Positions 24,301-31,524 of a stretch of 64,000 bases of DNA are shown one piece after another. This stretch comes from Halopenitus persicus. GTDB lineage: Archaea; Halobacteriota; Halobacteria; Halobacteriales; Haloferacaceae. Positions within the stretch are counted from its first letter, which is position 1; every line of letters starts with the position of its first letter. Made by a program: the position numbers and the translations under genes. The stretch lies in contig NZ_AP017558.1 of NCBI RefSeq assembly GCF_002355635.1, forward strand, positions 2,232,001 to 2,296,000. Direction: 5' to 3'. The notes beneath the pieces were generated by a model. The model searched no databases and was not told the origin of the DNA. It saw nothing but the letters and a program-made list of their open reading frames with translations.

Positions 24301-24907
24301 GTACGACGAGGTCGAATCGGATCTCGACCGGCTGCAGGAACGCCGGGACGTGCTCGTGTCGGAACGCGACGCGATCGAGGAGCGCATCGAGGAGTACGAG
24401 TCGCAGAAGAAACGGACGTTTATGGACGCCTTCGAGTCGATCAACGGCCACTTCGAGGACATCTTCGAGCGTCTCTCGGCGGGGACCGGCGAGCTCGTCC
24501 TCGAGAACCCCGAGGACCCCTTCGAGGAGGGACTGACGATGAAGGCACAGCCGGCCGACAAGCCGGTCCAGCGGCTCGACGCGATGTCCGGCGGCGAGAA
24601 GTCCCTGACGGCGCTGGCGTTCATCTTCGCGATCCAGCGGCACAACCCCGCGCCGTTCTACGCGCTCGACGAGGTCGACGCCTTCCTCGACGCGGTCAAC
24701 GCCGAGCGCGTCGGCGAGATGGTCCACGACCTGGCCGGCGAGGCGCAGTTCGTCGTGGTCTCACACCGCTCGGCGCTCCTTGAACGCTCCGAACGGGCGA
24801 TCGGCGTGACGATGCAGGAGGACAACGTCTCCGCGGTGACCGGAATGCAGTTCGGCACGGACGGCGAGGAAGCCGACGGTGACGGGGAGGTGCCCGCGGA
24901 TGACTGA
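21311..24907 (+). CDS. smc: Chromosome segregation ATPase Smc
   Basis: This 1198-residue SMC protein has Walker A GPNGSGKSN at residues 31-39. A first coiled coil runs to about residue 500, the hinge spans about 520-660 with the flanking GAMTGGSGGGSRF, and a second coiled coil runs to about 1040. The C-terminal head carries signature LDAMSGGEKSLTALAF and Walker B FYALDEVDAFLD. The glycine-rich hinge motif and full length show it is intact. It forms the condensin-like ring with ScpA, whose gene overlaps the end of this one by 8 bp. Confidence 0.97.
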   Translation: MHITEVVLDDFKSFGRTTRIPFYEDFTVITGPNGSGKSNIIDGILFALGLARTHGIRAEKLTDLIYNPGHDGAESGDGPDEAAVTVVLDNADGTLDRGQVVSAAGSENVGDVEEITVKRRVKRTDDNYYSYYYLNGRSVNLSDIQDLLAQAGVTPEGYNVVMQGDVTEIINMTAYQRRGIVDEIAGVAEFDEKKEAAFEELEAVEDRIGEADLRIEEKQDRLDRLADERETALEYQSYREEQEEYRGYRKAAELEEKRDTHESVRAELEETEAELADRQEELDTRQGRVTRLEAELSELNDEIERTGEDEQLAIKAEIEEIKGDISRIEGRIENAEGRLEEAETDRRDAFVQIDRKQETIEELEADAKEIKVEKASVKADVADKRTELAEIEAEIDGIDTQYDELKADLAENKDRLEELKAEKNDVQREKDRLLDEARRRSNEISEAQSDLEDAHERIPDLKARISELHSELDTAETNRDAIEETIADLFAEKTERQERLDGLEDDLREKQSEYATLEAEAKNRGDASWPRAVTTVRNAGIDGVHGPVGELASVDPTYAEACETAAGGRLANVVVDDDGVGETCIDHLKSRNAGRATFLPITELDDRGLPNAPTMPGVVDFARNLVEYDARYDPVFSYVLGSTLVVEDMGTARDLMGDYRMVTLEGDLVETSGAMTGGSGGGSRFSFSTAGGGKLQRLAEEIEELEDERRSLESEIDELDAEIDDARERKADAEERVRSVESDIDRAETELEDQHDRIEELESTLETLRDEREAVDERMTELDAEIDDLADDQAAVEDRIEELEAELADSRIPELTSRADEVREAIDELESRMGDLDGRLNEVQLEKEYAEDAVEDLHDRIEAAQNKKAEAEEAIADHEDAIADKRELLAEKREAIEDLEEELAELKAERSDLRETLSAATQERDEQRRRVSEVESTLSDLRDRADRLEWEIDELESQVGDYDPEAIPDHDEVERRIEELDAEMEALEPVNMRAIDEYDEVESDLDRLQERRDVLVSERDAIEERIEEYESQKKRTFMDAFESINGHFEDIFERLSAGTGELVLENPEDPFEEGLTMKAQPADKPVQRLDAMSGGEKSLTALAFIFAIQRHNPAPFYALDEVDAFLDAVNAERVGEMVHDLAGEAQFVVVSHRSALLERSERAIGVTMQEDNVSAVTGMQFGTDGEEADGDGEVPADD

Positions 24908-25913
24908 GGACGACGGATACGTTCCCGACATCGACCTCACCGGCGGATCCGAGGCGGGGACGGTCGCGATCGAGACGGACGCTCCTGACGAGGATGCGGC
25001 CGACGCCAACCCTCCCGACGAGGATGCGGCCGACGCCAACCCTCCCGACGAGGATGCGGCCGACGCCCCGGCTATGGATGCGACCGACGACGAGGTCGAG
25101 CCGGTGGAGCTGCTCGTCCAGCTGGCCGAGGAGGGCGAGATCGAGCCGTGGGACATCGACATCGTGCAGGTGACCGACGCGTTCCTCGCGGAGCTGGACG
25201 CTCGGGACCTGCGGACGACGGGGCGGGCGCTGTTTTACGCCAGCGTTCTGTTGCGGATGAAAAGCGACGCGATGCTCTCGGAGGACGACGAGGACGGCGA
25301 CGACGAGCCGGAGCTGGAGCCCTGGGAGGCCGCGATGCGCGGCGAGGCGTATCCGGGCGTCGGCGATGGGGACGGGGAATCGACCGACGGCCACGGTTTC
25401 GACCCGGTCGACCGGCTCGAGGCCGAGATGGACCGCCGGCTGGAGCGCAAGAACACCCGCGGCTCGCCCGAGACGCTCGACGAGCTGGTCCGCGAGCTCC
25501 GCGAGGCCGAGCGCGGCTCGTGGTGGAAGCGGTCGCGGGAGTACGACACCTCGGAGTCGCCCCGCGGGCACGACCGCGGGACGCAGACGCTCGACTATCG
25601 CGCCGCGGGCGACGTCCGCCGGGAGGGCGAGCCGACCGAGGGCGACGTCACCGGCGGGACCCACGACGAGGACATCGAGGAGGTCATCGACGACGTCCGG
25701 GGCGTCCTGCGGACCCAGTACGACCAAGGCCGCGCGGAGGTGCTGTTCGCCGAGATCGAGACGGTCGGCGGGCGGCCCTTCATGACCTACCTCGCGCTGT
25801 TGTTTCTCGCACACCGTGGCGGCGTCCGGCTCCAGCAGGACGACCTCTTCGGCGACCTGTGGATCCGGGACCCGACCGCGGCCACCGTCGAGGCGGAAGC
25901 GATCGCGGATTGA
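24900..25913 (+). CDS. scpA: Segregation and condensation protein A (kleisin)
   Basis: This protein has 337 residues from the ATG at 24900, which overlaps the smc stop by 8 bp; an in-frame start at 24879 is also possible. After a 60-residue acidic N-terminus with a threefold DEDAADANPP repeat, the ScpA N-terminal domain begins (VELLVQLAEEGEIEPWDIDI), which docks on the Smc neck. A variable linker follows. The C-terminal winged helix (EVLFAEIETVGGRPFMTYLA) would bind the Smc head cap. Together with Smc it organises and segregates the chromosome. No scpB is nearby, which is usual in haloarchaea. Confidence 0.92.
   Translation: MTEDDGYVPDIDLTGGSEAGTVAIETDAPDEDAADANPPDEDAADANPPDEDAADAPAMDATDDEVEPVELLVQLAEEGEIEPWDIDIVQVTDAFLAELDARDLRTTGRALFYASVLLRMKSDAMLSEDDEDGDDEPELEPWEAAMRGEAYPGVGDGDGESTDGHGFDPVDRLEAEMDRRLERKNTRGSPETLDELVRELREAERGSWWKRSREYDTSESPRGHDRGTQTLDYRAAGDVRREGEPTEGDVTGGTHDEDIEEVIDDVRGVLRTQYDQGRAEVLFAEIETVGGRPFMTYLALLFLAHRGGVRLQQDDLFGDLWIRDPTAATVEAEAIAD
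24984..25067 (+). repeat. In-frame 30-bp repeat in ScpA N-terminus
   Basis: Nearly three copies of a 30-bp unit (cctcccgacgaggatgcggc and following) encode repeated PDEDAADAN in residues 29-56 of ScpA. They lie upstream of the conserved Smc-binding domain, so copy-number change should be tolerated. Confidence 0.88.
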
Positions 25914-26142
25914 AACCCTCAAAAATAAATCGTGCTGAAACAGCCGGTCGTTGAGGAGTGCTTCTTGAGCATCCGCGAGCGAACGGAGTGAGTGCGGGAA
26001 CCCGACGTTCACGAGAGCTGTGCTCTCGTGCAGCCCATCAGAAATCAGAGATTTCTGAGGACGATGAAAAAGGTGGCTGGACTGAGCGATTGTGGGTGGA
26101 GTACTCTCAACTGCTGAGGGTTGTAACGAAGCCGGACGACGC
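25914..26142. other. Non-coding AT-richer element with three hairpins
   Basis: The 229 bp between convergent scpA and the transporter gene contain no convincing gene and differ in composition from both neighbours. Visible structures are GAGAG-CTGTG-CTCTC (about 26013-26027), a perfect CAGAAATC-AGA-GATTTCTG hairpin (about 26038-26056), and a weaker one around ctcaactgctgagggttg. Several stretches (gcgagcgaacggagtgag and others) resemble sequences I associate with dispersed haloarchaeal non-coding repeats near transposon genes. A degenerate MITE, a transposon-associated RNA remnant or a double terminator are all possible. Confidence 0.45.
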
Positions 26143-27102
26143 CTAGATCAGGATCCCGGAGCGAAGCACGGCGATCAGCAGCGTGAGGACGGGGATCGAC
26201 AGCAGCGTAGTCACGAGGACGCTGGTCGAGACGAGCGCCGGCGCGGTGAGGCCGCCGGAGCCGTCCTCGCCGGCGAACTCGACGACGAGAACGAGCGGGG
26301 TGATCGCGGCCGGCATCGCGGTCTCGAGGACGAACACCCGGGCGACCGTCGGATTCTCGAAGCCGAGCAGGAGCGCGATGCCGAGGCCGACGACAGGCGC
26401 GAGGAGGAACCGCAGCGCGGTCGGGGTCGCAGTGCTCGAGAGGGCCGCGCCGTACTCGGTCCGGGACAGCTGGATCCCCAGGATGAGCAGTAACACGGGG
26501 ATTGCGGCGTCGCCGACCATCCCGAGCGCCTCCATCGAAGGAGAGTCAGCCGGGGGAACGATTCTCGCGGCGCGGGCGATCAGCGCGACGATCACCGCGT
26601 AGACGAGCGGGATGTGAAACACGCGCCGAACGCCCGAGAGCCCCGACGACCCGCCGGACCGGGACGCGACGTAGACGCCGACCGTGTACACCAACACGGA
26701 CTGAACCGACAGGAACAGCACCGCCGTCTGGCGGCCGACGTCGCCGAAGGCGAAATCGGAGACGGGGATCCCGAGGTTGCCGCTGTTCGTGAACGCCGCC
26801 ACCAGCAGCAACACGCTCAACAGCGGCTCCTCCCGGCCGACCGCCCGCCCGACGCCCTCGGCGACGACGAGCATCACCGCGATGAAGGCGACGACGCCGA
26901 GGGCCAGCCGGGCCAGCGTGCCGGCCGCGAGCTCCGTGAGCGCGAGACTGTGGAGAACCAGCGCCGGCGCGAGCACGTAGACGACGGCCGTGTTGAGCGG
27001 CCCGGGGTCGACGTCCTTGTACCGCCCGAGGAGGGCGCCGACCGCGGCGATCGCGACGATGGGCAGGACCGCGGAGGTGAAGATCCCGATCAGGGCGGTC
27101 AT
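26143..27102 (-). CDS. AEC family transporter (auxin efflux carrier-like)
   Basis: This 319-residue protein has about ten hydrophobic helices in two five-helix halves, with the crossover motif AAFTNSGNLGIPVSDFAFG in the first half. The second half contains ETAMPAAITPLVLVVEFAG. This matches the auxin efflux carrier/malate permease family (BART superfamily). It would export or import organic anions across the cytoplasmic membrane. The start codon overlaps the end of the upstream HD-domain gene by 4 bp, so both are read from one mRNA. The substrate is not inferable. Confidence 0.88.
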   Translation of the reverse strand: MTALIGIFTSAVLPIVAIAAVGALLGRYKDVDPGPLNTAVVYVLAPALVLHSLALTELAAGTLARLALGVVAFIAVMLVVAEGVGRAVGREEPLLSVLLLVAAFTNSGNLGIPVSDFAFGDVGRQTAVLFLSVQSVLVYTVGVYVASRSGGSSGLSGVRRVFHIPLVYAVIVALIARAARIVPPADSPSMEALGMVGDAAIPVLLLILGIQLSRTEYGAALSSTATPTALRFLLAPVVGLGIALLLGFENPTVARVFVLETAMPAAITPLVLVVEFAGEDGSGGLTAPALVSTSVLVTTLLSIPVLTLLIAVLRSGILI

Positions 27103-27944
27103 CGGGACGGCTCCCCGTCGCGGGCGGCGACGTATCGCTCCCGGATCAGGTCGACGTACGCCCGGCCGGTCTCGGTGGTCACGCCCTCCACGGCGGTCGC
27201 GAAGAACTCGTCGAGCGCGTCGTACTCGGCGAACGCTTCCGGATCGCCCGCTTCCGGATCGCCCGCGGCCGGATCGTCCGCCGCCGGACCGTCTGCCGCC
27301 GGATCGTCCGCGGCCGGATCAGTTGGGTCGTATCGGTCCGCGCGCTCGTAGACGAGCGCCTGGAGACACATGTCAACCACGTCGAGATCCTTGATGACCC
27401 GCGCCTCGGGTCGATCACGGCGTTCGTAGGCCTCCCAGTCCGCGCGCAGTCGCTCGGCGGCGCCGAGGGGCGCGGTCAGGTCGGTGACCGCCTCGCGTTC
27501 GGCGGCCTCCACGTCATCCGCGTCGGGGAGCGACTTCGCGGCCGCGGCGTCGGCGCGGGTCGGAACGTCACCCGTCTCGGCCTCGCCGAGGTCGTGGATC
27601 ACCGCCATCCGGAGGGCGGCATCGAGGTCCACCTCGGGGAGCTCGTCGGTGAACGTCTCCCCGATCGCGACGACGAGATAGGCGACGCCCCACGAGTGGG
27701 CGGCAACCGATTCGGGGTCCCGAACGCCCCGCAGCGCCCAGCCCGTTCGCGTCTCGTCCTTCAACGCGAGCGCGTCACACAGGGTCTCGATCGCCGCCCC
27801 ACGGACCGCCGTGGACCGAGATTCGTCGCCGTTGGCATCGGCATCGACACCGGCATCGGCGTCGACACCGGCATCGGCATCGGCATCGGCATCGACACCG
27901 GCATCGGCGTCGACGTCCGCGTCAGGTTCCACGTCATCCGTCAT
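27099..27944 (-). CDS. HD-domain 5'-nucleotidase-like protein (YfbR/HDDC2 type)
   Basis: This 281-residue protein has the family HD pattern: AAHSWGVAYLVVAI (first histidine), VIHDLGEAETGDVP (HD pair) and KDLDVVDMCLQALVYER (distal Asp). YfbR-like enzymes remove the 5' phosphate from deoxynucleoside monophosphates. Two low-complexity insertions are present: residues 7-40 repeat VDADAG-type units, and residues about 205-237 repeat DPAAD-type units between catalytic helices. The gene overlaps the transporter by 4 bp and lies 4 bp after a phosphoribosyltransferase gene, which fits a nucleotide-salvage operon. Confidence 0.85.
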   Translation of the reverse strand: MTDDVEPDADVDADAGVDADADADAGVDADAGVDADANGDESRSTAVRGAAIETLCDALALKDETRTGWALRGVRDPESVAAHSWGVAYLVVAIGETFTDELPEVDLDAALRMAVIHDLGEAETGDVPTRADAAAAKSLPDADDVEAAEREAVTDLTAPLGAAERLRADWEAYERRDRPEARVIKDLDVVDMCLQALVYERADRYDPTDPAADDPAADGPAADDPAAGDPEAGDPEAFAEYDALDEFFATAVEGVTTETGRAYVDLIRERYVAARDGEPSR

Positions 27945-27948
27945 CGGA

Positions 27949-28644
27949 TCACGCGACCAGCCGCCACTCCGCGTCGCCGGCCAGCTCGATCACGTCCCGG
28001 CGCTCCATCTCGGTGAGAACCTCCTCGAGGCGGTCCGGCTGGGCGATCTCCATCTCGATGCGGTCGACCCCGTGGTAGTCGGCGAGCCGGGCGCGAACGT
28101 CCTCCTCGCTGAAGGTCGTCTCCGGAGCACGCTTCATCGCGCCGGCGATCAGGTCGATCATGTCCTCGATGAAGTTCCACGGGTAGACGACCCACGTCCA
28201 CTCCGCGAGGCGCTCGCCGACGAAGTCGGGGTCGAACTCGGAGGTGCCGAGCAGCTGGAGGGTCGCGGTCCGCACCGTCCCGGCGTCGCGGTCGGTGACG
28301 TACTCCTCGGCGCGCCGTATCGACCCGCCGGTGTCGGCGATGTCGTCGATGACCAGCACGTCCTTCCCCGCGACGCTGCCCTCCGGCATCGGATAGCGGA
28401 CCTGCGGCTCGTCGGCCTTCTCGCCCGTGCCGACGTAGTGTTCCATCTTCAGGCTGGTGAGGTCGTCGAGCCCGAGGAAATCACAGGTGCAGCGCCCGGC
28501 GAACCACCCGCCGCGCGCGAGCGCGACGACGACGTCCGGCTCGAAGGACGCGCGTTTCACCTGGTTCGAGACCGTCCGGCAGAGCCCGTAGATGTACTCC
28601 CAGTTGGTGATCGTGCAGTCGAAATCGTCCGGGAGGTCGCTCAT
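27949..28644 (-). CDS. Purine/xanthine-type phosphoribosyltransferase
   Basis: This 231-residue protein starts at the ATG at 28644 (MSDLPDDFDCTITNWEYIYG). The PRPP-binding signature VLVIDDIADTGGS is at residues 96-108, and VVVALARGGWFAGR at 39-51 forms the pyrophosphate loop. A C-terminal 60-residue extension resembles a winged-helix tail (EEDVRARLADYHGVDRIEME). The enzyme would join a purine base to PRPP in salvage. Its precise base (hypoxanthine, guanine or xanthine) is not readable. It heads a minus-strand operon with the HD nucleotidase and the AEC transporter, and is divergent from a deaminase. Confidence 0.87.
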   Translation of the reverse strand: MSDLPDDFDCTITNWEYIYGLCRTVSNQVKRASFEPDVVVALARGGWFAGRCTCDFLGLDDLTSLKMEHYVGTGEKADEPQVRYPMPEGSVAGKDVLVIDDIADTGGSIRRAEEYVTDRDAGTVRTATLQLLGTSEFDPDFVGERLAEWTWVVYPWNFIEDMIDLIAGAMKRAPETTFSEEDVRARLADYHGVDRIEMEIAQPDRLEEVLTEMERRDVIELAGDAEWRLVA

Positions 28645-28721
28645 CGTGTCCGACACTGTCGGGGCGTCCCTCATAAGCGTATCCGACGGACCGCGGCGGA
28701 CGCGAACGGGCGACCCCGGAA

Positions 28722-28790
28722 CTGATCGGCTTTCGGCCGGGACCGATCGCTTTTCGGCCGGGACCGATCGCTTTTCGGCCGGGAGCGTGA
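28722..28790. repeat. 21-bp tandem array between divergent genes
   Basis: Three 21-bp units (ccgatcgcttttcggccggga; the first slightly diverged) start at 28722, 28743 and 28764, with a short remnant after. The array occupies the divergent promoter region between the phosphoribosyltransferase and deaminase genes and reaches within about 15 bp of the deaminase start. Confidence 0.88.
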
Positions 28791-28800
28791 ACGTCGGTCA

Positions 28801-29352
28801 ATGACCGACGCGAGCGACCACGCGGAAAAGTCCGCTCCCGACGTGACCGACCACGCCGGGTCCGTTCCCGACGCCTCCGAGTTTGACGCGTTCGACCACG
28901 AGGCACACCTCGAGCGGGCGATCGAGCTGGCTCGGGCGGCCGCCGACCGCGGCGACGAGCCGTTCGGGTCGGTGCTCGTCCGCGATGACCGGATCGTCGC
29001 CGAGGCCTCGAACCGGATTCACACCGACGACGACGTGCGTCGCCATCCCGAACTCGATCTCGCCGCGCGCGCGATACGCGAGGACGCGCCGGCCGAGCGC
29101 GCGCGGACCGTGCTGTACACGAGCACGGAGCCCTGTCCGATGTGCTCGGGCGGGCTCCGGTCGGCGGGGCTCGGCCGCGTCGTCTACGCGGTCGGAAGCG
29201 ACGAGATCGCCGAGTTCCAGGGGACGCCGACGCCGCCGGTTCGATCACGGGACGTGCTCGCGGACGTCACCGAGGTCGTCGGCCCGGTCTCGAACGCGGC
29301 GGGGCGCGTCGTCCACGAGGAGTACGAGTGGGACGACCGGAGCGACGGCTGA
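28801..29352 (+). CDS. Nucleoside/cytidine-type deaminase (CDA fold)
   Basis: This 183-residue zinc deaminase has EPFGSVLVRDDRIVAEASN, then catalytic H82-P83-E84, where the family usually has H-A-E, and the zinc pair in EPCPMCSGGLRSAG (C112, C115). The fold suits guanine, cytosine or nucleoside deaminases acting on free bases or nucleosides. It is divergent from a phosphoribosyltransferase, so a base-salvage role is plausible. The first 30 residues are acidic and low complexity. The tRNA-specific TadA alternative is less likely because archaea lack that editing. Confidence 0.82.
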   Translation: MTDASDHAEKSAPDVTDHAGSVPDASEFDAFDHEAHLERAIELARAAADRGDEPFGSVLVRDDRIVAEASNRIHTDDDVRRHPELDLAARAIREDAPAERARTVLYTSTEPCPMCSGGLRSAGLGRVVYAVGSDEIAEFQGTPTPPVRSRDVLADVTEVVGPVSNAAGRVVHEEYEWDDRSDG

Positions 29353-29415
29353 CCGAACCCGTGACTACCCGACGCGACGGCTGACCGGACGGACGGCTGA
29401 CCGGACGGATGATCG
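29341..29415. repeat. Irregular repeat around the deaminase stop codon
   Basis: Copies of cgacggctgaccgga-like sequence follow the deaminase stop (TGA 29350-29352), with further TGAs at 29382, 29398 and 29410. The units are less regular than the arrays at 11029 and 17925 but show the same content: the gene's last bases with the stop codon, repeated downstream. Confidence 0.7.
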
Positions 29416-29503
29416 GAGGGAAGAGAGGTCGGTTCGAAAACACGGGACCGCCGGAACGCGTGAACGCGGGACCGTCGGAACGTGCGACCGTCGGACCGCC
29501 GAA

Positions 29504-29788
29504 CTACTCGATGTGGCCTTCGCGGCGGAGCTGGTCGGCCGCCGAGTCGTCGTAGCGCCACTCGATGTTCGCCTTCTCGTCCTGGAAGCTCCACGGCTCC
29601 GCGAGGACGACGTCGTCCCGGTTGATCCAGTTACGGTACTTCATTCGACCCGGAATCCGCCCCATCCGCTCGACGCCGTCGGCGCATCGAAGCTGCACGC
29701 GGCTGTGACCAAGCATCTCGGTCACAACGGCGAATACCTGATCGTCGTTGGGCATTCGGAGGTCCCGACGCCCGCTTTGATCGCTCAC
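29504..29788 (-). CDS. eif1A: Translation initiation factor aIF-1A
   Basis: This protein has 94 residues from a GTG at 29788: [20 protein letters not shown], then the OB-fold signature [20 protein letters not shown] and [18 protein letters not shown]. aIF-1A binds the A site of the small ribosomal subunit and helps select the start codon. The GTG start is supported by a minus-strand TATA box (ccttatacg, about 29812-29820) 24-32 bp upstream, which suits a leaderless transcript, and by the family's usual N-terminus. An ATG 11 codons later would cut conserved residues. Arg and Trp residues differ from some paralogues, so this may be one of two aIF-1A copies. Confidence 0.92.
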   Translation of the reverse strand: MSDQSGRRDLRMPNDDQVFAVVTEMLGHSRVQLRCADGVERMGRIPGRMKYRNWINRDDVVLAEPWSFQDEKANIEWRYDDSAADQLRREGHIE

Positions 29789-29918
29789 ACGACCGATAGG
29801 ACCCGGCCACGTATAAGGAGTCGGATCGGGTGACACGTGCACACGGGGATCGGACGACGGTGCCGTGGGTCACGGGAGGCAGTTCGACGAGACGTTCGAG
29901 GAGAACGACCGAGGAAAG

Positions 29919-29993
29919 TAGCGGGAAGTGGATTTGAACCACCGATCTCCGGGTTATGAGCCCGGCGGAATCTCCTGGCTATCCCATCCCGCT
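29919..29993 (-). tRNA. Initiator tRNA-Met (CAT)
   Basis: The cloverleaf can be drawn fully on the minus strand. The acceptor stem AGCGGGA pairs with TCCCGCT, and the anticodon stem CCGGG/CCCGG surrounds loop CTCATAA with anticodon CAT. The T arm contains GTTCAAATC, and the discriminator is A. The A1-U72 pair and the G-C-rich anticodon stem mark it as the initiator. It has no encoded CCA and no visible intron. A minus-strand box (cccttaacc, about 30017-30025) lies about 28 bp upstream. Confidence 0.95.
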
Positions 29994-30110
29994 ATCGGAA
30001 CGAACACGAGTCCGACGGTTAAGGGTTGTGATTCGGCTGCCGTATGCGAGTTAACCGCGTGCGGATCCCCCGGTCGCTTATAAATGGTGCAGGCGTCGAA
30101 AACGGCCGTC

Positions 30111-30566
30111 TCACCGGCCGGTAGCCACGCGCCAGGTGAACAGGCTCTCGGTGACGTAGTTGACGACGAAGGAGACGCCGATGGCGATGGGCATCGTCAC
30201 GACCGCCCAGACGTCGGTGCCGGCGACGATGACCTCGACGTCGAGGCCGGTCAGCGTCCACACGACGACGAACTGCACGGCGAGCCCGCCGGACCGGACG
30301 ACGTTCGACCGGAGGAGCCGGCGGAGCTTCGCGCGAACGCCGGGCGCGCCCTGGCCGTCGAAGGTCCAGGCGTCGTTTATCAGGAACATCACGATGATCG
30401 CACACTCGGTGCCGACGACCTTCGCCCACTGCGGCTCCAACAAGGCTGTAAGGGTGAGCGCCGAGCTGATCGGGAGGTCGACCATCGCGCCGAGCGCGCC
30501 GACCGAAAGGAACCTGCCGAACCGAGCCCCCGTGGCCAGCTCGTCGAGGGCATCCCCGAGGCTCAT
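30111..30566 (-). CDS. GtrA-like membrane protein
   Basis: This 151-residue protein has four hydrophobic helices. The family pattern is a first helix FGRFLSVGALGAMVDLPISS, then FLINDAWTFDGQG and a last helix SFVVNYVTESLFTWRV. GtrA proteins are thought to flip undecaprenyl- or dolichyl-phosphate-linked sugars across the membrane. It lies 28 bp downstream of a GT2 gene on the same strand, the usual GtrB-GtrA pairing, which makes a lipid-linked sugar synthesis and translocation unit. Confidence 0.88.
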   Translation of the reverse strand: MSLGDALDELATGARFGRFLSVGALGAMVDLPISSALTLTALLEPQWAKVVGTECAIIVMFLINDAWTFDGQGAPGVRAKLRRLLRSNVVRSGGLAVQFVVVWTLTGLDVEVIVAGTDVWAVVTMPIAIGVSFVVNYVTESLFTWRVATGR

Positions 30567-30594
30567 TCGCGGACCCCCGTCAGTTCGTGAGTGC

Positions 30595-31404
30595 TCACGT
30601 CGGATCCCCTCGCGATCCGTCCGGATGGGCGGCTTCGTGCAGCCGTTCGCGAAGCGACGGCCCGGGATCGATCGGGAGCAACCGATGCAGCCGGCTGCCG
30701 GAGACGACCGCGGACCGGTGGTACGCGACCGCGAGCCCGCGGAACATCCGGGCGGTGTCGCGGATCGGGTCGACCGTGGATCCGGGCTGGTCCTCCCAGC
30801 GGATCGGGACCTCGCGTATCCGGGCGCCGTACGCGCCCGCGAGCGCGACGAGCTCGATGTCCCAGGCGAACCCCGGCTCGTAGACGTCGTCGCGAAGCCG
30901 GCGCCACGTCTCGGCCGTGATCGCCTTCGCGCCGCACTGGTAGTCGTACAGCGAGGGGCCGAGGACGCGGCGGGCGAGCCACGCGAACCCGTCGCCGAGC
31001 GCCCGTCGGAGGACGGTCTGGTGGGACTGCACGACCGACTCCGGGTGCCGCCGGGATCCGACCGCGAGGTCGGCCGTCCCGTCGCGGACGGGCTCGACGA
31101 CGGCGGCGGCCGCCGCGGCGTCGGTCGCGCCGTCGGCGTCGAAGAAGGCGAGGACGTCGGCCTCGAGCGCCTCGAACCCGGCGGTCACCGCGGCACCCTT
31201 CCCCCGGCGGCGATCGACCGCGTTGACCTGGGCAGGGGGCTCGAGCGCCTCCCGAAGCGCCTCACGAACCGCCGGCTCGGGATCGTCGAGTTCGATCCGG
31301 ATCGTCTCCGGGGCAAGCCCGTCGGCGAGCGACCGGACGTACGCCGTGAGCCGGTCGACGTCGGGGCGGAACGCGGGAACGACGATCCCGAGCGTCGCGG
31401 ACAT
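30595..31404 (-). CDS. Glycosyltransferase family 2 (dolichyl-phosphate sugar synthase-like)
   Basis: This protein has 269 residues from the ATG at 31404 (MSATLGIVVPAFRPDVDRLT). The GT-A motifs are VNAVDRRRGKGAAVTAGFEA, the metal-binding FFDADGATD, and YDYQCGAKAITAETW with EPGFAWDIELVALA. These are typical of polyprenyl-phosphate mannose or glucose synthases such as DPM1 and GtrB. A nucleotide sugar would be transferred to dolichyl phosphate at the cytosolic face. It forms an operon with the GtrA-like gene. Much longer in-frame upstream extensions overlap the divergent gene and are not credible. Confidence 0.87.
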   Translation of the reverse strand: MSATLGIVVPAFRPDVDRLTAYVRSLADGLAPETIRIELDDPEPAVREALREALEPPAQVNAVDRRRGKGAAVTAGFEALEADVLAFFDADGATDAAAAAAVVEPVRDGTADLAVGSRRHPESVVQSHQTVLRRALGDGFAWLARRVLGPSLYDYQCGAKAITAETWRRLRDDVYEPGFAWDIELVALAGAYGARIREVPIRWEDQPGSTVDPIRDTARMFRGLAVAYHRSAVVSGSRLHRLLPIDPGPSLRERLHEAAHPDGSRGDPT

Positions 31405-31524
31405 ACCGTCCGATACCCGGCCACGGATAAAAAACGGAGTGACTCGACCCGCGCCGCGCGGACGGCCGTCTCCCGCCCCGTCCAGACCCGAAGGGATTAC
31501 ACCGTGGCCCCGTCTTCCGGGGGT

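Noticed and set aside
30160-31524. In-frame upstream extension of the DUF2298 protein
   Set aside because: It overlaps the GtrA and GT2 genes on the opposite strand and is Arg/Pro/Thr-rich; the family starts at the ATG at 31525.
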